From: Amborella trichopoda
Taxonomy: Eukaryota; Streptophyta; Magnoliopsida; Amborellales; Amborellaceae
Direction of reading: 5' to 3'
NCBI RefSeq assembly: GCF_000471905.2
Contig: NW_006497560.1
Span: forward strand, 1,443,678-1,507,677
Length of the DNA stretch: 64,000 bases
Part shown: piece after piece, positions 1 to 10,970 of the stretch
How positions within the stretch are numbered: the stretch's first letter is position 1
Layout of the letters: each line of letters begins with the position of its first letter
The notes under the pieces: model-generated
The model's database searches: none
The model's input: only the letters and a program-made list of their open reading frames with translations
What the model was told of the DNA's origin: nothing
Made by a program: the position numbers and the translations under genes

Positions 1-1175
1 CTCGGCTCTACGCTGATAAGCAACAATATTCTATGTTGCTCGTAGTCGTTTTCATCCAAATTAATGAGGGCAGCAATTCGTGCTTCGACCTTTTGTTCCT
101 CAGCTGAATTTTTATAAATAAGGATTCGGAGAGATAATATCTCAACTTCGATGGGTAGTACTGCTTCCATACCATACACCAATGAGTATGGGGTCATGCT
201 AGTAGGAGTCTTCTCAATTGTCCGATAGGCCAATAGGGCATCATTTAACTTTTCGTACCATTCTTTCCCGCCTTCTATCATTTTGTCTGTGATTTTGAGA
301 AGTTCTTTATTTGTGGCTTTTGCTTGCCAGTTTCCTTGAGGGTAGTAAGGTCTGGAGATTTTTTGCGTTATCCCGAACCTTTTGCACACCTTAATTACCC
401 TTTCATTTTTTAGATTGATCCATTGTCAGTTATGATTGACTCAGGAACACCAAATCTTAATACAATATTGTTCTTTATGAAATGGGCAACATGTTGGCCT
501 TCAATTTTAACAAATGATGCGGCCTCTACCCATTTGGTGAAGTATTATGTAGCTGCTAATATAAAATGGTGGCCGTTTGAGGCTTTTGGTGATATCATTC
601 CAATGATATCAAGACCCCACATGGCAAAGGGCCATATGGGTGGTGTTGAGTTGAGTGATACGAACGGTGCATGGATGAGGTCTCCATAGAGTTGACATTT
701 GAGACATCTCTTAACCAACTTCCAACAATCTTCAGCCATGGTGGGCCAGTATTAGCCTTGGTGCCTAATTTTCTGAGTTAAGGTGGTTGTCCCAGAATGA
801 TCTCCTTCATTGTGTAGCTATGTCAGCACTGTAGAATGATGCCATCAAAGGATTTCTTGAACAGGAGGTCCCCTCCTACCAAGAATCCCATTGAAAACCT
901 TCGAAGGGTTTCTTTATTCTCTTTGGTGGCTCCTTTGGGGTATAACCAATCTTTTAACAGGGACAGAACATTGTGGAACCATGGTTTTGCCTTAACTAGC
1001 GCATTTGAAGCCACGAGAGACACTTCCCCATCATTCTCATTTTCTTGCTCTATTTCTTTTTCGATCCTTGATGGGGAAGGGTCATGTTTGTTCCTGATAT
1101 AGAATGGAAATGTGGTAATTTTTGGGGGAATATCAACCATCAAAGCAAGGGTTGCAAGGGTGTCCGCGGCATCTC
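1..1175 (-). pseudogene. Tat-like Ty3/gypsy pol remnant (RNase H tail, linker, integrase), element D
   Basis: Read leftwards on the minus strand, this begins with the end of an RNase H domain (residues like ADTLATLALMVDIP near 1,130-1,172), then the linker typical of plant gypsy pol (PWFHN...LYPKGA... near 900-1,000, KSFDGIILQC near 825-855), then the zinc-binding end of integrase (CLKCQ near 690-703) and the start of its core (WGLDIIGMISP near 590-620). Residues like YSLVYGMEAVLP near 150-190 are the usual distal integrase motif. The enzyme would insert element cDNA into host DNA. The element runs out of the window on the left. It is broken. Family assignment is firm; joining it to the LTR at 3,883-4,997 is inferred from strand and position. 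Confidence 0.85.
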
Positions 1176-1559
1176 GGGGTTATCTTGGTTCGAGTTGTGG
1201 GAGTTGGCATTAGATGCCGCATGAACTTCTTTCCTCGCATGACTCCTTCTTTGGTTGCCTAAGGTCAGAAGGCTCCTACTGTGGCTATGTAAGGTTCCCT
1301 GTAGGACAATGCCAGGCCGGACCCCCTGCCTGTTCAATGTTTTTTGGGCAGAGCCAACTTTTTGGACCATACAGAGCTCAAGGTTAGGAGTGGATCTCTG
1401 GGACTCGGTTTCTAATTGAAGACTTGGATGATGGATAATGGATTGGCCCGAGTTCTGACCGTAATCCCAAGGGATTGTGGCACACTGGTCCCTAGGCTTG
1501 GAAAGGTTCGGTTTAGAGTTAGCCGTAGAGCAGTCATCATAATGGGTAACTAACATGAA
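1176..1559. other. unassigned stretch between pol remnant and tandem repeats
   Basis: A 138-codon open frame on the minus strand covers 1,140-1,556, but its product resembles nothing I know, is rich in S, N, Q and T, and overlaps the end of the pol remnant in another frame. I treat it as non-coding filler of element D. Confidence 0.4.
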
Positions 1560-2262
1560 GACTTTCTTTGATTGAGCTATAGAGTCTAGGCTTAGATAAG
1601 ATATAAACTTGATGACTTAGGGCAGACTCAGCCTGACTCTAGGGGCATAACCTTAACTAAGACTAAGGCTAAGACTAGCTGGGAATTTAGACTTGCTAGA
1701 CTCAATGGGTTTTGGTTCAGACCCTAAACTAGGGTAAGCCTAGTCTAGCTCTAGAGGAAACTCTAAGCATATATTTATGCTTGAACCTAGACTAAGATCT
1801 AGACTAGATGGGTGCGAGTCTCGGCTCAGACCAAGACTAGTTCTAGGTTCGGACCTGAGTGTGAGCCTGGTTTGGACCTGGACTGAGCTGGGTGCAAGCC
1901 TGAGCTTGGACCTAGAGGGTTGTGAAACTTAGAATGGGTGTAAACCCAGACTGGATCAAAGTTGGTTTAGGCACGAGCTTTGGTTCGGACACAAAAGGGG
2001 GCCTAGGTTCGGACCTGGGTGTGGACCTGGTACGGACCTAGGCTAGGTTGGGTATAAGTCTAAACTTGGACCCTGAGAGTTTTAATGATCAGACCAAGTT
2101 TGAACCTGGATTCGATCAAAGAGAGCTAGGAACGAGCCTTCGTCTCGGACCAAGATGGGACCTAGGTTCAAACCTGGGTGTAAACCTGGTTCAGACTTGG
2201 GCTAGGCTAAGTAAAAGCCTGAACTTGGACCTAGAGTTCAGCATATGAGATTAACCAATCAA
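1560..2262. repeat. about 160-bp tandem repeat in element D leader
   Basis: The phrase CTAGGTTC followed by GGACCTGGGTGT-like sequence recurs at 1,843, 2,003 and 2,162, a spacing of 160 and 159 bp. A second landmark (GGCACGAGC-like, then TCGGACC) repeats with the same period near 1,811, 1,970 and 2,128. About three recognisable copies, fading towards 1,560. The stretch is studded with CTAG and GGACC words, so shorter sub-units probably underlie it. No coding potential. Confidence 0.8.
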
Positions 2263-2897
2263 AAATAAGCAAGCAAACACATGAAAACATTTGACCTAGT
2301 AAAGTACTATAAGTAGGTTTGGCTTGAGAGTGGGTTCCTAACTACTGAAATGCGGTTAGGCAAATATAGGTCCCCGCATAGGTCCTGGCCTCATGTTATA
2401 GGATTTTTCCAGGTCCTACGATACTTGAAGTTTCTTTGAGGAAAAGGATTATGGAGGGGCTCTCACAGTTAAAGTTACGCGAATCCGAACCACCTCGACT
2501 CTCAAAGCTGGGTTCCCCTCATGCCGTTAACACAGATTTTGGGGGTTTTCAAAAAATTTGTTTTCTGGTTTACTGGGATTCCCAGACGGTGTGTGGTAAA
2601 GTGTGTAAAGAAGCATGCAAAATAAAATAAAGTCAAGCACACAGGCACACAATAAGAAAGAAAACAAGTGAGCGGTCGGTGCTGATCGTGCCTGGCGATG
2701 CGCACTTCGTGGCAAAACTCGCTCGAGGCACAATATAGATGGAGGGGTAAGGATCCCCTAAGAATGTATGGTCAAAGCAATGAAACCAAGCACAGTTCGT
2801 GCTAACTCGAGCACAACCCGAGTCGAGGGTGACTCGAACGAGACACGGTTCAGGAAGGGTGCAAACAACCAGAGGGTGCAAGCAACCCTCAATCAGT
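2263..2897. other. element D leader, no gene seen
   Basis: Non-coding sequence between two tandem repeat blocks. It has short overlapping open frames on both strands (up to 82 codons) with no recognisable product. Nothing else stands out apart from a T-rich run that opens the next block. Confidence 0.4.
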
Positions 2898-3855
2898 GTT
2901 TTTTTTTTTTTTTGTCTTTTTTTATATATATTTTTCTTTTAAATTTGATGAAAAACAACTCAACTAAGCATGATGAAAGTAGGGAAAATAGGAATTCAGT
3001 CAAAATTAACAAACTAAATTAAAAAAGAAATAGTCAGGACCAAGACTCTTATCTGAAGTAAAATATTTTTTTTATATTTTTCAAAAATTTATTTTAAGCC
3101 AAACATTAGTGAAAAAGCACAAAAAAGGCTCTGGAAATGGACTGTGGGGTCACATAATATTTCTGGTACCTCTCTGATAGGGTGGCACGGGTCGTGTCGC
3201 CCAAAAAAAAATTTATTTATTTTTATTTTAATCTTGATGAAATAAGGCCACTAAAACTTTCAGAAGCAGAAAAATCAGACTTTTTGATGAAATAAAATTA
3301 AAACAAAGTGAAACAGAAGAACAACATATAGAACAGACCTATGTCAAGCAAAATAGTTTTTTGGTATTTTGAAAAATTTTATTTTGCCCAGAAATTTTGT
3401 GAACAGCCACAAAAGAGACCTAGAACCCAGCATGCAAAATTTCAAAAATTCTGAATTGGACGACGTGGGGAACTAGAGAGTGTGTCGCCCTGGACCTAGG
3501 CAGCACGGTCCATGTCGCCTGGGCGGCATGCCTTGTGTCACTTGGGCGGCACGCCTAGTGTCGCCGAAAAAATATTTGTTTTTATATTTGTTTTATATTT
3601 TTTCTTCTAGATCTTCATAAAATAAGCTTATTGTAAACTTGGAGAGACAAAAAATACATTGTTTTTAATGAAAATAAATTAAAATAAAGCAACAAGAGGG
3701 GACTACAAATCTAACAGAAAACTACTATTTTGTTTTTTTAAATATTTTATTTTGACTTGAAAATTTGGGAACAGTCACAAAATGGTACCTAGAACATGCC
3801 TACAAAGTTTCAAAATATTCTGAGATTTTCGAAATATTGATGCCCGGATCATGCC
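2898..3855. repeat. AT-rich 310-360-bp tandem repeat, three degenerate copies
   Basis: Three units start near 2,898, 3,208 and 3,565. Each opens with a T-rich run, continues with an ATGAAATAA...AAAACAA...-like section, then a TTTTCAAAAATTTTATTTT-like section followed by CACAAAA..G..CCTAGAAC, and carries GC-rich GTGTCGCC words. Divergence is high, so the block is old. It lies between the PBS and the rest of element D, in the position of the untranslated leader. Confidence 0.65.
3480..3566. repeat. GC-rich short tandem motif (about 21-23 bp) in element D leader
   Basis: Consecutive units of the type GGCGGCACG..T.GTGTCGCC..., with a single extra copy near 3,184. The same motif forms a cluster inside the LTR at 4,598-4,690. 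Confidence 0.7.
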
Positions 3856-3861
3856 CGATTT

Positions 3862-3879
3862 GCCCCACGGTGGGCGCCA
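3862..3879 (-). other. primer binding site of element D
   Basis: On the minus strand the sequence reads TGGCGCCCACCGTGGGGC, opening with the TGG that pairs with a tRNA CCA end. It lies three bases after the CA end of the LTR at 3,883. This arrangement is the standard start of the internal region of a plant gypsy element. I cannot name the tRNA with certainty. Confidence 0.85.
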
Positions 3880-3882
3880 AAC

Positions 3883-4997
3883 TGTTTACAGCCCAAAATC
3901 GAAGAAATCTATGGATGTAGATCACTTTAATCTGACACTTTAAACTGACAAAAATGAAATGAAAAACAAGTGGTAGAGAATGTACGACAAATCAAATTCA
4001 AATCTGCGGCCAGATCTGCCTAGAAACAAGCCGATTTGCTCTCAGATCTGTGGTGGAGCTAGCATGATCCAAAATATCAAAATACAATTTTTTAGAGAAA
4101 ATTAATCAAAATAAAATAAATCAGTAAATAAATGAAGAAAGAGTGAGGGTTGAGAATGATACCAAACTAGGACAGATGGCCCGGGATTCTAGAGCCTTAT
4201 GGGGCTCGCTCATATGAGAACCCGTCTTCTTTTGTCTCTCTAATCCAGATATTAGCCAACTAGTTCCTTCGGTGTGAAAGGCTTTGGTTTGGAAATTTGT
4301 GTCCTAAGGGTAGCTTTGGTTTGTGTCCTAAGAGTAGATCTAGGGTTTCTCTCAGGGGGCTAAGGCTTCTTGACGTCATTTCCTAGGTTTTCTCTCCTGT
4401 AACTCCGTCAGTATTTCCATGTCTATCTCTTCTTCTTCTCTTCTTTTCCTCTGCTAGGGTTTTTCTCTCTCTCTAGCGTTTTTGTTTTTTTGAAGTCCCG
4501 AAAAGATGCTAAAAGGGGGGAAAAATTGTTGGGGAGAATATATTCCCATAATCAACCAACAAACTCAGTCAAAAATGCATGTTTGAGGTCTCAGATCTGG
4601 GCGACACGGGTCACGTCGCCTGAGCGGCACCGGGCGTGTCGCTCAGGCGGCACGGGTCGTGTCACCTAGGTGGCATGCCCCATGTGTCACACAACAAATT
4701 TTATCGAAATTGCGATTTTTCACTTCTTGTGTGTTCCTAAGCCTCTTGTGATGATCTTAGAGAAAATTTGGTTGAAAACGGATTTTTTTGCCATTTTTAT
4801 TGAGTTTTTTGATAAAACAAGGCATTTACAGAAATCTGCTGTCAAAACAGCATTTCTATAGGATTTGGGGTAGGCCAACTGGTTTCGGATCACGAGGTAG
4901 GCTATGTGAACTATGATTTGGGCTTACTAGGTTAAGTGTGGTCTTAGGGGTTCAAGAAACCACAGAATTTGCCCGATTTAAAATGGGGTGTCTACAA
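3883..4997 (-). mobile_element. 5' LTR of element D (1,115 bp)
   Basis: On the minus strand the LTR opens at 4,997 with TGTAGACACCCCATTTT, an opening common in plant gypsy LTRs, and closes at 3,883 with TGTAAACA. The ends form the imperfect inverted pair TGTAGACA/TGTTTACA. The PBS follows directly. The sequence right of 4,997 matches the 3' region of element A in character, so D appears to have inserted into A. The partner LTR and the target site duplication lie outside the window. Confidence 0.85.
4598..4690. repeat. GC-rich 21-23-bp motif cluster inside LTR D
   Basis: About four tandem units of the form GGCGGCACGGGTCGTGTC(G/A)CC with small variations, the same motif as in the leader at 3,480-3,566. 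GC-rich units in an otherwise AT-rich LTR make it conspicuous. Each unit is partly self-complementary (GGCGAC.../GTCGCC). Confidence 0.7.
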
Positions 4998-5199
4998 CAG
5001 CTAGACAGTAGCAGTAAGGAATGGCAGTCTATAGAGGCCATAGAGTGAGTCTGGGGGTGACTTTGACTCACTTGGGAAGGTGGCATGAAGTTGCCTGTTG
5101 AGAGTTGATTGGATGGTAGGTGAAAGGTGGTGGCCTACTAGCTGGTGGCGAGATGTCTTGTCATTTGGGGAGCAAGGGTAAGGTTTACTGGGGAATGAG

Positions 5200-5500
5200 A
5201 TGAAACGTGGTGAAGGTGGCCCATGCACAAGAATGGGCCGGCAAGGGAAAATGTGCGTGCTGATGCACGTAAATGGTGTGTGCGTGTATGTAGACTCACT
5301 GGGGAAAAGAAGAAGAGGGTATAGGTGGCCCGCTCACACGAATGGGCCGGTTGGGGAAGTCGTGCATGGTGATGCACTTAAAGGCCGTGTGGGCCTAGGT
5401 AGGCTTAATGGAGAGAAGAATAAGAGGGTAAGCACGCATCAAAGGGTCAGTTAGGGAAAACGTGCGTGAAGATGCACACATAAAGGGAGGTGTGCTCACA
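5200..5500. repeat. about 109-bp tandem repeat, about three copies
   Basis: GAATGGGCCGG recurs at 5,231 and 5,340 within longer matching units that also contain GTGCGTG..GATGCAC and a ...AAGAAGA.GAGGGTA stretch; a third, weaker copy follows near 5,440. It lies in the 3' region of element A. No gene: the short open frames here are byproducts of the repeat. Confidence 0.65.
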
Positions 5501-5509
5501 CATGGGGCG

Positions 5510-5800
5510 TCTTTAAGGTCATGCCTCCTGGACTTGGGCAAAACAGTTTAACGTCATGCGGTCAGGACGTGCACTATGTTTATGGTCACATAGCTTGGAC
5601 CGTGGTTACGCAGTTTAAAGTCATGCATCTAGGACCATGCAGTTTAAGGTCGTGCTACTAGACCTCCGCTACAATTTATGGTCATATTGTTTGGACAATG
5701 GTTATGCAGTTTAGGGTCATGCAGCATGGACCATGGTTATATAGTTTAAAGTCATGCAACTGAGACCGTTACGTGGGTCACCATGTGGATGAAGCTCCAA
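5510..5800 (-). repeat. GACCTTAAACT-type repeat block (element A 3' region)
   Basis: On the plus strand the words AGTTTAAGGTCATGC..., CTTGGACC.TGGTTA and CTAGACCTCCGCTACA alternate; on the minus (element) strand they read GACCTTAAACT(G/A). The same family fills 6,905-7,440, 22,040-22,700, 44,290-45,180 and 63,290-63,960. Confidence 0.75.
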
Positions 5801-6660
5801 GGGGGATAGGTCTGTGAATAGAAATTTTACTCACTGGGGATAAAATAGTTAAGGCATTTCAGAAGCAAAGAGCTATAGATGGAGATGGGGGCCCTGTGGC
5901 AAGTGGAAGCGAATCTTCACTGGGGATTAGGAGGGCCAGTGTGACTCCACAGGGATAATGATGGGGCTCAATGTAACTCCACTATGGATGACAAACTAGA
6001 GTACGAGCGTATGATAAGAAGAGAGGGCACGCATGACAAGAAGTGAGGTCATGGGTAGTTAAGGTGCATGATGGAGGATTAAGGGGGCTATGAGTGGTGT
6101 GACTCAACTGGAAGAATGGAGACCATGAGAGTCTTGAGGTAATGATGATGCGTGGAATGGGTATAATGGGTAGTAAAAGTTTCCTAGGTGTAAGGGTATA
6201 CGAATGAGGTATAAGATTGAGACTGCAGTATGCCTCTTTGAGATATGGCGTTATAAAGGTGGATGCATGCCTTACATGCTTTGCTTTGAAGCCTCACAAT
6301 CAAAACTATGGTACACCTCTGAGAGATGAGCGCATGCTTTGATGATTACATGCTTTTCTTCGAAGCCTCACAGTTGGAACTATGGTACACCTCTTTGTGA
6401 TATGGCTTTATAGAGGAGGGTTCATGCTTTTAAGGTTTCATGCTATGCTTTGAAACCTTGCAGACACAACCGCACCTAGATTTGGGAGGACACCTCGAAG
6501 GGGTGGTGTCTTTTCACTGGGGGCTTGTGAATAAGGATGTAGTAGGGGATGTGTAGGAAGGTTTCATGCGGTAACCCCATGGAGACATGTAGGAACATGA
6601 AATAGTTTATAGTCGGGAGACTGGACTGTATGTCGCGCAGTTTAACATCTTGCTATAGGA
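5801..6660. other. element A 3' non-coding stretch with a small 75-85-bp repeat
   Basis: No gene seen. Three imperfect units (TATGGTACACCTCT..GAGATATGG..., CTTTGAAGCCTCACA) recur at about 6,232, 6,315 and 6,389, spacing 83 and 74 bp. The remainder is unstructured to my eye. Confidence 0.5.
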
Positions 6661-6904
6661 ATGTTTGACATATTTACTCGTGATGACCCATAGGGGAGGA
6701 TCAACATGCCCGTCATTTGAGAGTGAGTGCCCCGAAGGGTTTCACCGTACTCCCTTTATTTTGACAATCTTGCTCATAGTGCCCTTACGAGTTTTCACTA
6801 TGCCCGTTTTCCATTTGTTTTTTGACACTTTTACGAATGACACCCTTGCAGGTTTTTGTCATGTTTGTCTTTTTCTTCTTCTTTTCTTTTTTTTTTTTTT
6901 GGCT
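6660..6904. other. conserved non-coding block shared by 3' regions
   Basis: Sequence around phrases such as GTTTTCACTATGCCC and CTCATAGTGCCCTTACGAG recurs in the same context at 21,690-22,040 (plus strand) and at about 45,240-45,540 (opposite strand). It separates two GACCTTAAACT-type repeat blocks. The open frame across it (96 codons) is not credible: it is not kept in the other copies. Confidence 0.6.
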
Positions 6905-7440
6905 GAAGTGTGTTTAAGGTCATGCCACCGTGACCATCAATTTGGCGTATTTTAAGGTCATCCGTCGGGACCTGAGGGCATGTTTAAGGTTTTGCCTCCG
7001 AGGCCGTATGTTGTGCAGTTTAACATCGTGCCACTAGGACGTGTGTTATAGTTTAGGGTCATATAGCTTGGACCGTGGCTGTGCTATTTAAGATCATGCG
7101 GCATGGACCATGGCTGTGCAGTTTTTGTTCATGCAATGCAGACCATGCAGTTTGTGGTCATGCCACTAGACCTCCACTACAGTTTAAGGTCGTATAGTTT
7201 GGACCGTGGTCACACAGTTTTGAGTCATGAGACAAGGACTATGGCTATGCAGTTTAGGGTCTCGTAGCGAGGACCATGCAGTTTGTGGTTGTGCAATTTG
7301 ACCTCCGCTACAGTTTCAGGTATTATAGTTTTGACCGTGGTCATATAGTTTTGAGTCGTACAACAAGGACTATGGCTATGCAGTTCAAGGTCTTGCAGCG
7401 CAGACCATGGCGGTGCGACTCCATGGGGAATAGAGCCATT
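6905..7440 (-). repeat. GACCTTAAACT-type repeat block, proximal part
   Basis: A dense run of units built from (plus strand) CAGTTTAAGGTC(A/G)T, GGACCATGGCTATG and TAGACCTCCGCTACAG. Around 7,190-7,400 the units fall into a longer period of roughly 100-130 bp, like the 96-bp higher-order unit at 63,505-63,790. Confidence 0.7.
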
Positions 7441-7529
7441 GCCAGAAACTAGGCTCACCGAGGGGTGAGATCGTAGTGTAGGGAATGAACTTCGTGAGGG
7501 TATGGGTCAATGGTCAGAAAGGGAGCGCC

Positions 7530-7740
7530 AAGGCCTGTGTATGACGCTAAGTGCAGCATTAGACCGGATGATGGCATCAAGTCCTTGGTGAAGCACGTGG
7601 CAGAGGCGATAACTCCTGGACGAGGGGTGCAACAATAGCCTCCGGTCGAAGCGCGTGGTGGTAGCCCTTGGATGAGATGCGTGGCGACAAGCTTCTGAAC
7701 GAAGCACGCGGCACTAGTCCCCTGGATGAAGTCTTAATGA
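7530..7740. repeat. minisatellite of about 26-28 bp next to antisense promoter (A)
   Basis: Imperfect units resembling GAAGCGCGTGGTGGTAGCCC and GGATGAGATGCGTGGCGACA run across this stretch. It occupies the same place relative to the antisense TATA box as the unrelated minisatellites at 22,920-23,260, 43,665-43,920 and 62,880-63,060. Confidence 0.6.
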
Positions 7741-7864
7741 GGCATCGCGACGATGCGGATTCGGGCCTCGGGCTTGGCCGCCCTGTCTTGGCATTATCGT
7801 CATCAAGAGCTGAGACTGAAGCGCCATTCTGAGTTTATCGGGGGTAGTCTCCAGCACTGTGGGG

Positions 7865-7957
7865 TATAAAAGGGGGAGAAACCCCACATTGTTGTCTTTC
7901 CGCAGGGTGAAACAGTAGAAGGGCCTTTTTGAGAGAGAGAGAGAGAGAGAGAGAGAG
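7865..7957 (+). promoter_or_regulatory. antisense promoter of element A: TATA box and (GA)n leader
   Basis: TATAAAA at 7,865-7,871 after GGGG, followed by GGGGGAGAAACCCC, a degenerate version (near 7,897) of the palindrome seen in the sister copies, and an uninterrupted (GA)n run at 7,931-7,957. The unit faces opposite to element A's genes and leads into the antisense cassette. Matching sites occur at 23,345, 43,453 (minus) and 62,774 (minus). Promoter activity is inferred. Confidence 0.65.
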
Positions 7958-8277
7958 CCAAAACTCTTGACGAGGGTTTTTTGGTAAGCACTTCCTAGCC
8001 ACAACTTGTAGAGAAAGGTCCTTAGGGATTTTTCTAGCAAACTTAAGGAGGTGTGAAGCTTCGCAGCGCACTTACGAACAATTTTTGGCCATCATTGAAG
8101 CTTTTTGAGCAAGGATGAGGATGTGTCGGGGAAAGAACAGGGTTAGATGAGGGATACCGGTGGTTTGAGGTGTGTTTTTTATGAAGCCCAAAGGATAGTG
8201 GGGAAGGTGAAGGGTCGCAAGAAGGAGGACCATCGGTGTGGGCAGCAGTTGGGGGAACCGAAGAGGCGTGGAAGCCA

Positions 8278-8940
8278 ATGTCCCTTAGCAATTGGGAACA
8301 ATGGGGACCAAAGTACTCCAAAGTTGTGCGTGACATTAAGTTGCATGCGGCACAGCCTTCACGCGTCCCTAGGCCACATACGGTGATTGCCAAGCTTGGG
8401 GGTATGCGGCTCACGGTGATAGTCTCACGTGGCATTAGCCTGCCCGTGGTATGATAGGACACAACATTGTGTTGCGCACGACGATGACCTCGGATGGCGA
8501 TGCCTCGTGATGGTCAAGGGTGATGGCAAACAAGGAGGCCTTACCATCGCAGTTGTGGGAAGCAAAGTCCTTCAGCAATGCCATGAAGTCCATGTTGTTC
8601 TATGGAAGGGCATCCATTGTGAACAGGGTACGCCCTCCCTCATAGGCCAGTTCCTTGCCTGAGAAGTCTACCTTGTATATTTGATATACACGTCAGATGA
8701 ATTGAAGCTGACTCGAAAGTGGTTGGTTTGTTCTTTTGGCCTGTAATCGTTTTCCTTGGCGGGACCGAGGCTAACTTTTCCAAGTGGTTTTACCACTTCT
8801 TCATGGGACAGGCATTTCTTTGGTGGGTTTGTTTCTTGAGGAGGGCGTTTCTCTTGGCTTGTACCTATCCTCCTATCCTCAGATGCAAGAGCTTTGTATC
8901 TTCTCTGATAATGGGCCTTCGATTGTAACTTGCAACTTTT
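8278..8940 (+). pseudogene. short antisense cassette of element A
   Basis: Between the integrase end and the antisense promoter, on the strand opposite to pol. An open frame starts at 8,278 (MSLSNWEQWGPKYSKV) and ends near 8,454; the matching spot in element C (minus, from 62,110) begins MSPENWEHWELGCFKV. Further on, a frame at 8,719-8,928 holds EANFSKWFYHFFMGQAFLW, also kept in C at 61,574-61,759. No known domain. It stands where B carries the PMD gene. It could be an eroded gene or a conserved non-coding transcript; I cannot tell. Confidence 0.5.
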
Positions 8941-9040
8941 TATAATTCAATGAAAGAAATGAATTTCCTCTGAGTTGACTTGATGTTTCTCTTCTTCATT
9001 TCTATCGTTTTGTTTGCACACACCGTGCTTTACTGCCATG

Positions 9041-10170
9041 TTAGGGATAATACTTATTTAAATACCGCTCGTTGATAGGGGGCATCACCTCTTCTCCATC
9101 AGAGTTTGCTAGTACATAGGCCCTGCTTGGTGTAACCTTCTTGATTACGAATGGACCCTCCCACATGGACTCGAACTTTCCTTTACAGTGCCCATGCATG
9201 GCGATCAATCTCTTGACCGCTAGGACTAGATCCCCACGAGCGAATGAACGAACCTTGACAGACTTATCAAAAGCTTTCTTCATTCTTCCTTGATTGAGCT
9301 CGAGGTCTTATTGGGCCTCTAATCTCTTTTCATCAAGGGCATCCAGCTCTTGATAGCGGAGTTTGACCCTCTTATCTTCAGCTAGTCCCTAATGTATGGC
9401 AATACGGAATGAGGGTATTTGAGTTTCGAGGGAAGGACTGCCTCACCCCCATAAACCAGGGAATAAGGGGTGGAGTTTGCAGCATTATGAGTGGTGGTGC
9501 GATAGGCCCACAGAGCCTCAGACAGCTTCTTGTTCCAGTTCTTCTTTGACTTTGACACGAACTTTCGGAGCACCGTGCACAAGGTCTTGTTGAACTCCTC
9601 GGCTAACCCCTTGGTGAGAGGGTAGTATATAGTCGAGTACTTCCTCTCAAAACCGAACTGGTTGACTAGGCGATCAACATGCTGGCTCCTGAACTGGGGG
9701 CCATTGTAAAAATTTATTCGGTCTGAGACCCCAAACCGATATATGACGTGGTGCTACACCAAGTTAGCCATAGTGGTCCCCGAAACCTATCGGAGAGGGA
9801 TTGCTTTAACCCATTTGGAAAATTAGTTTGTCGCTACTAGGATGAAGCCATGACCCAAGGCAAAAGGAGGGTCAATGGGTCCTATGATGTCCATACCCCA
9901 CTGGGAAAAGGGCTATGACGTCACCATAGGATGGAGAGGGATGGAGAGGCTTTGGGGCCTGATGAATGAGGCTTGAGAGGATTTGGCATACTTGTCATCT
10001 TTTGGCGTAGTTTTGAGCGTCAGCTACCGTGGAAGGCCAGTAATAGCCGAGTCTGCATATGCACTTGTAGAGCTTAGACCCGGACTGATGCAACCTGCAG
10101 ATGCTCGAGTGAACTTCTTCAAGTACTTTGCTTTCCTCTTGTGCATCAACTCACCTGAGGTAAATTCCAT
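9041..10170 (-). pseudogene. integrase of element A
   Basis: The minus strand carries the C-terminal part (near 9,041-9,283: FDKSVKVRSFARGDLVLAVK, then KGKF...WEGPFVI..VTPSRAYVL), upstream of it WAYRTTTHNAANSTPYSLVY with YGGEAVLP (near 9,430-9,520), and before that the core and zinc-binding parts up to about 10,170. The product would catalyse strand transfer of cDNA into the host genome. It closely parallels C's integrase at 60,340-61,381. Broken. Confidence 0.85.
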
Positions 10171-10970
10171 CGAATGACTAACGAAAGAGGACATCTCCAT
10201 TAAGAAGGGTGTACTTGGTGGACATCTGCCATATGCCGTTGCGCTCCACTCGATCTTGAGGAAGCCTTCCATGCTTTATGAAGTCCACAATGGGCTCCCT
10301 CCGTTCTTCTATTTGTTCAACCTCTGCACACATCGGGTCGAAGAATTCAGGCTCCTGCTCCAGAGCCTTGGCTTCGTTTCCTTGAGAAACCTCCTGTTCT
10401 GCCTTGAGGACATCCCTAACAGCGAGGAGTGCCCCTAATGTGTAAGGCGGGCACTCAGGGAAGACATCCCTCTCATCGTCTGCATCAACTTTAGTTCTCA
10501 AGCCAACATGTCTCCATTCGGTTACCCAGACTGGAGTAGGCCCTGATGAAGACAACTGGATGGTGGCGCTGAGCGTTGTGAGCACATCAGCCTGCGAGTT
10601 AAACCTTCTAGGGATATGACTTAGGGAGAAGTCGTCGAACAGGGCCATGTAATTTTTAACCGCTTCATGGTTAGGCTTGAGAGTATCCTTCCTTACTTCA
10701 TAGATCCCTTTAACTGCCAGATGACTAGCTCAGAGTCACCGAAGATGTTTAGATGTTCCAGGTCTAGCTCCTGAGCGATCTCCAGTTCGATTATGAGGGC
10801 TTGTTACTCAGCTTCGTTATGAGAAAATGCCTCCATAAGTGAGAAGGATAGAGGAATCATTCCTCCATCGGGAGTCAAGAAGAAAACTCCGGCATCCCCT
10901 CTATCAAACTGGAACACCCCGTCCAGTACATCTCCCACGGCTGAGTTAGCGTCATAATGAAAACTTCCTC
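10171..10970 (-). pseudogene. second (archaeal-type) RNase H and linker of element A
   Basis: After the RT-linked RNase H comes PWEMY, the start of the extra RNase H that marks the Tat lineage, and ending in DDFSLSHIPRRFNSQADVL near 10,580-10,640. A linker follows (WRHVGLRTKVDADDERDVF, then EPEFFDP and GIWQMSTKY...LLNGDVLFR near 10,180), the usual bridge to integrase. The domain is thought to trim RNA during reverse transcription. Broken. Confidence 0.8.
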
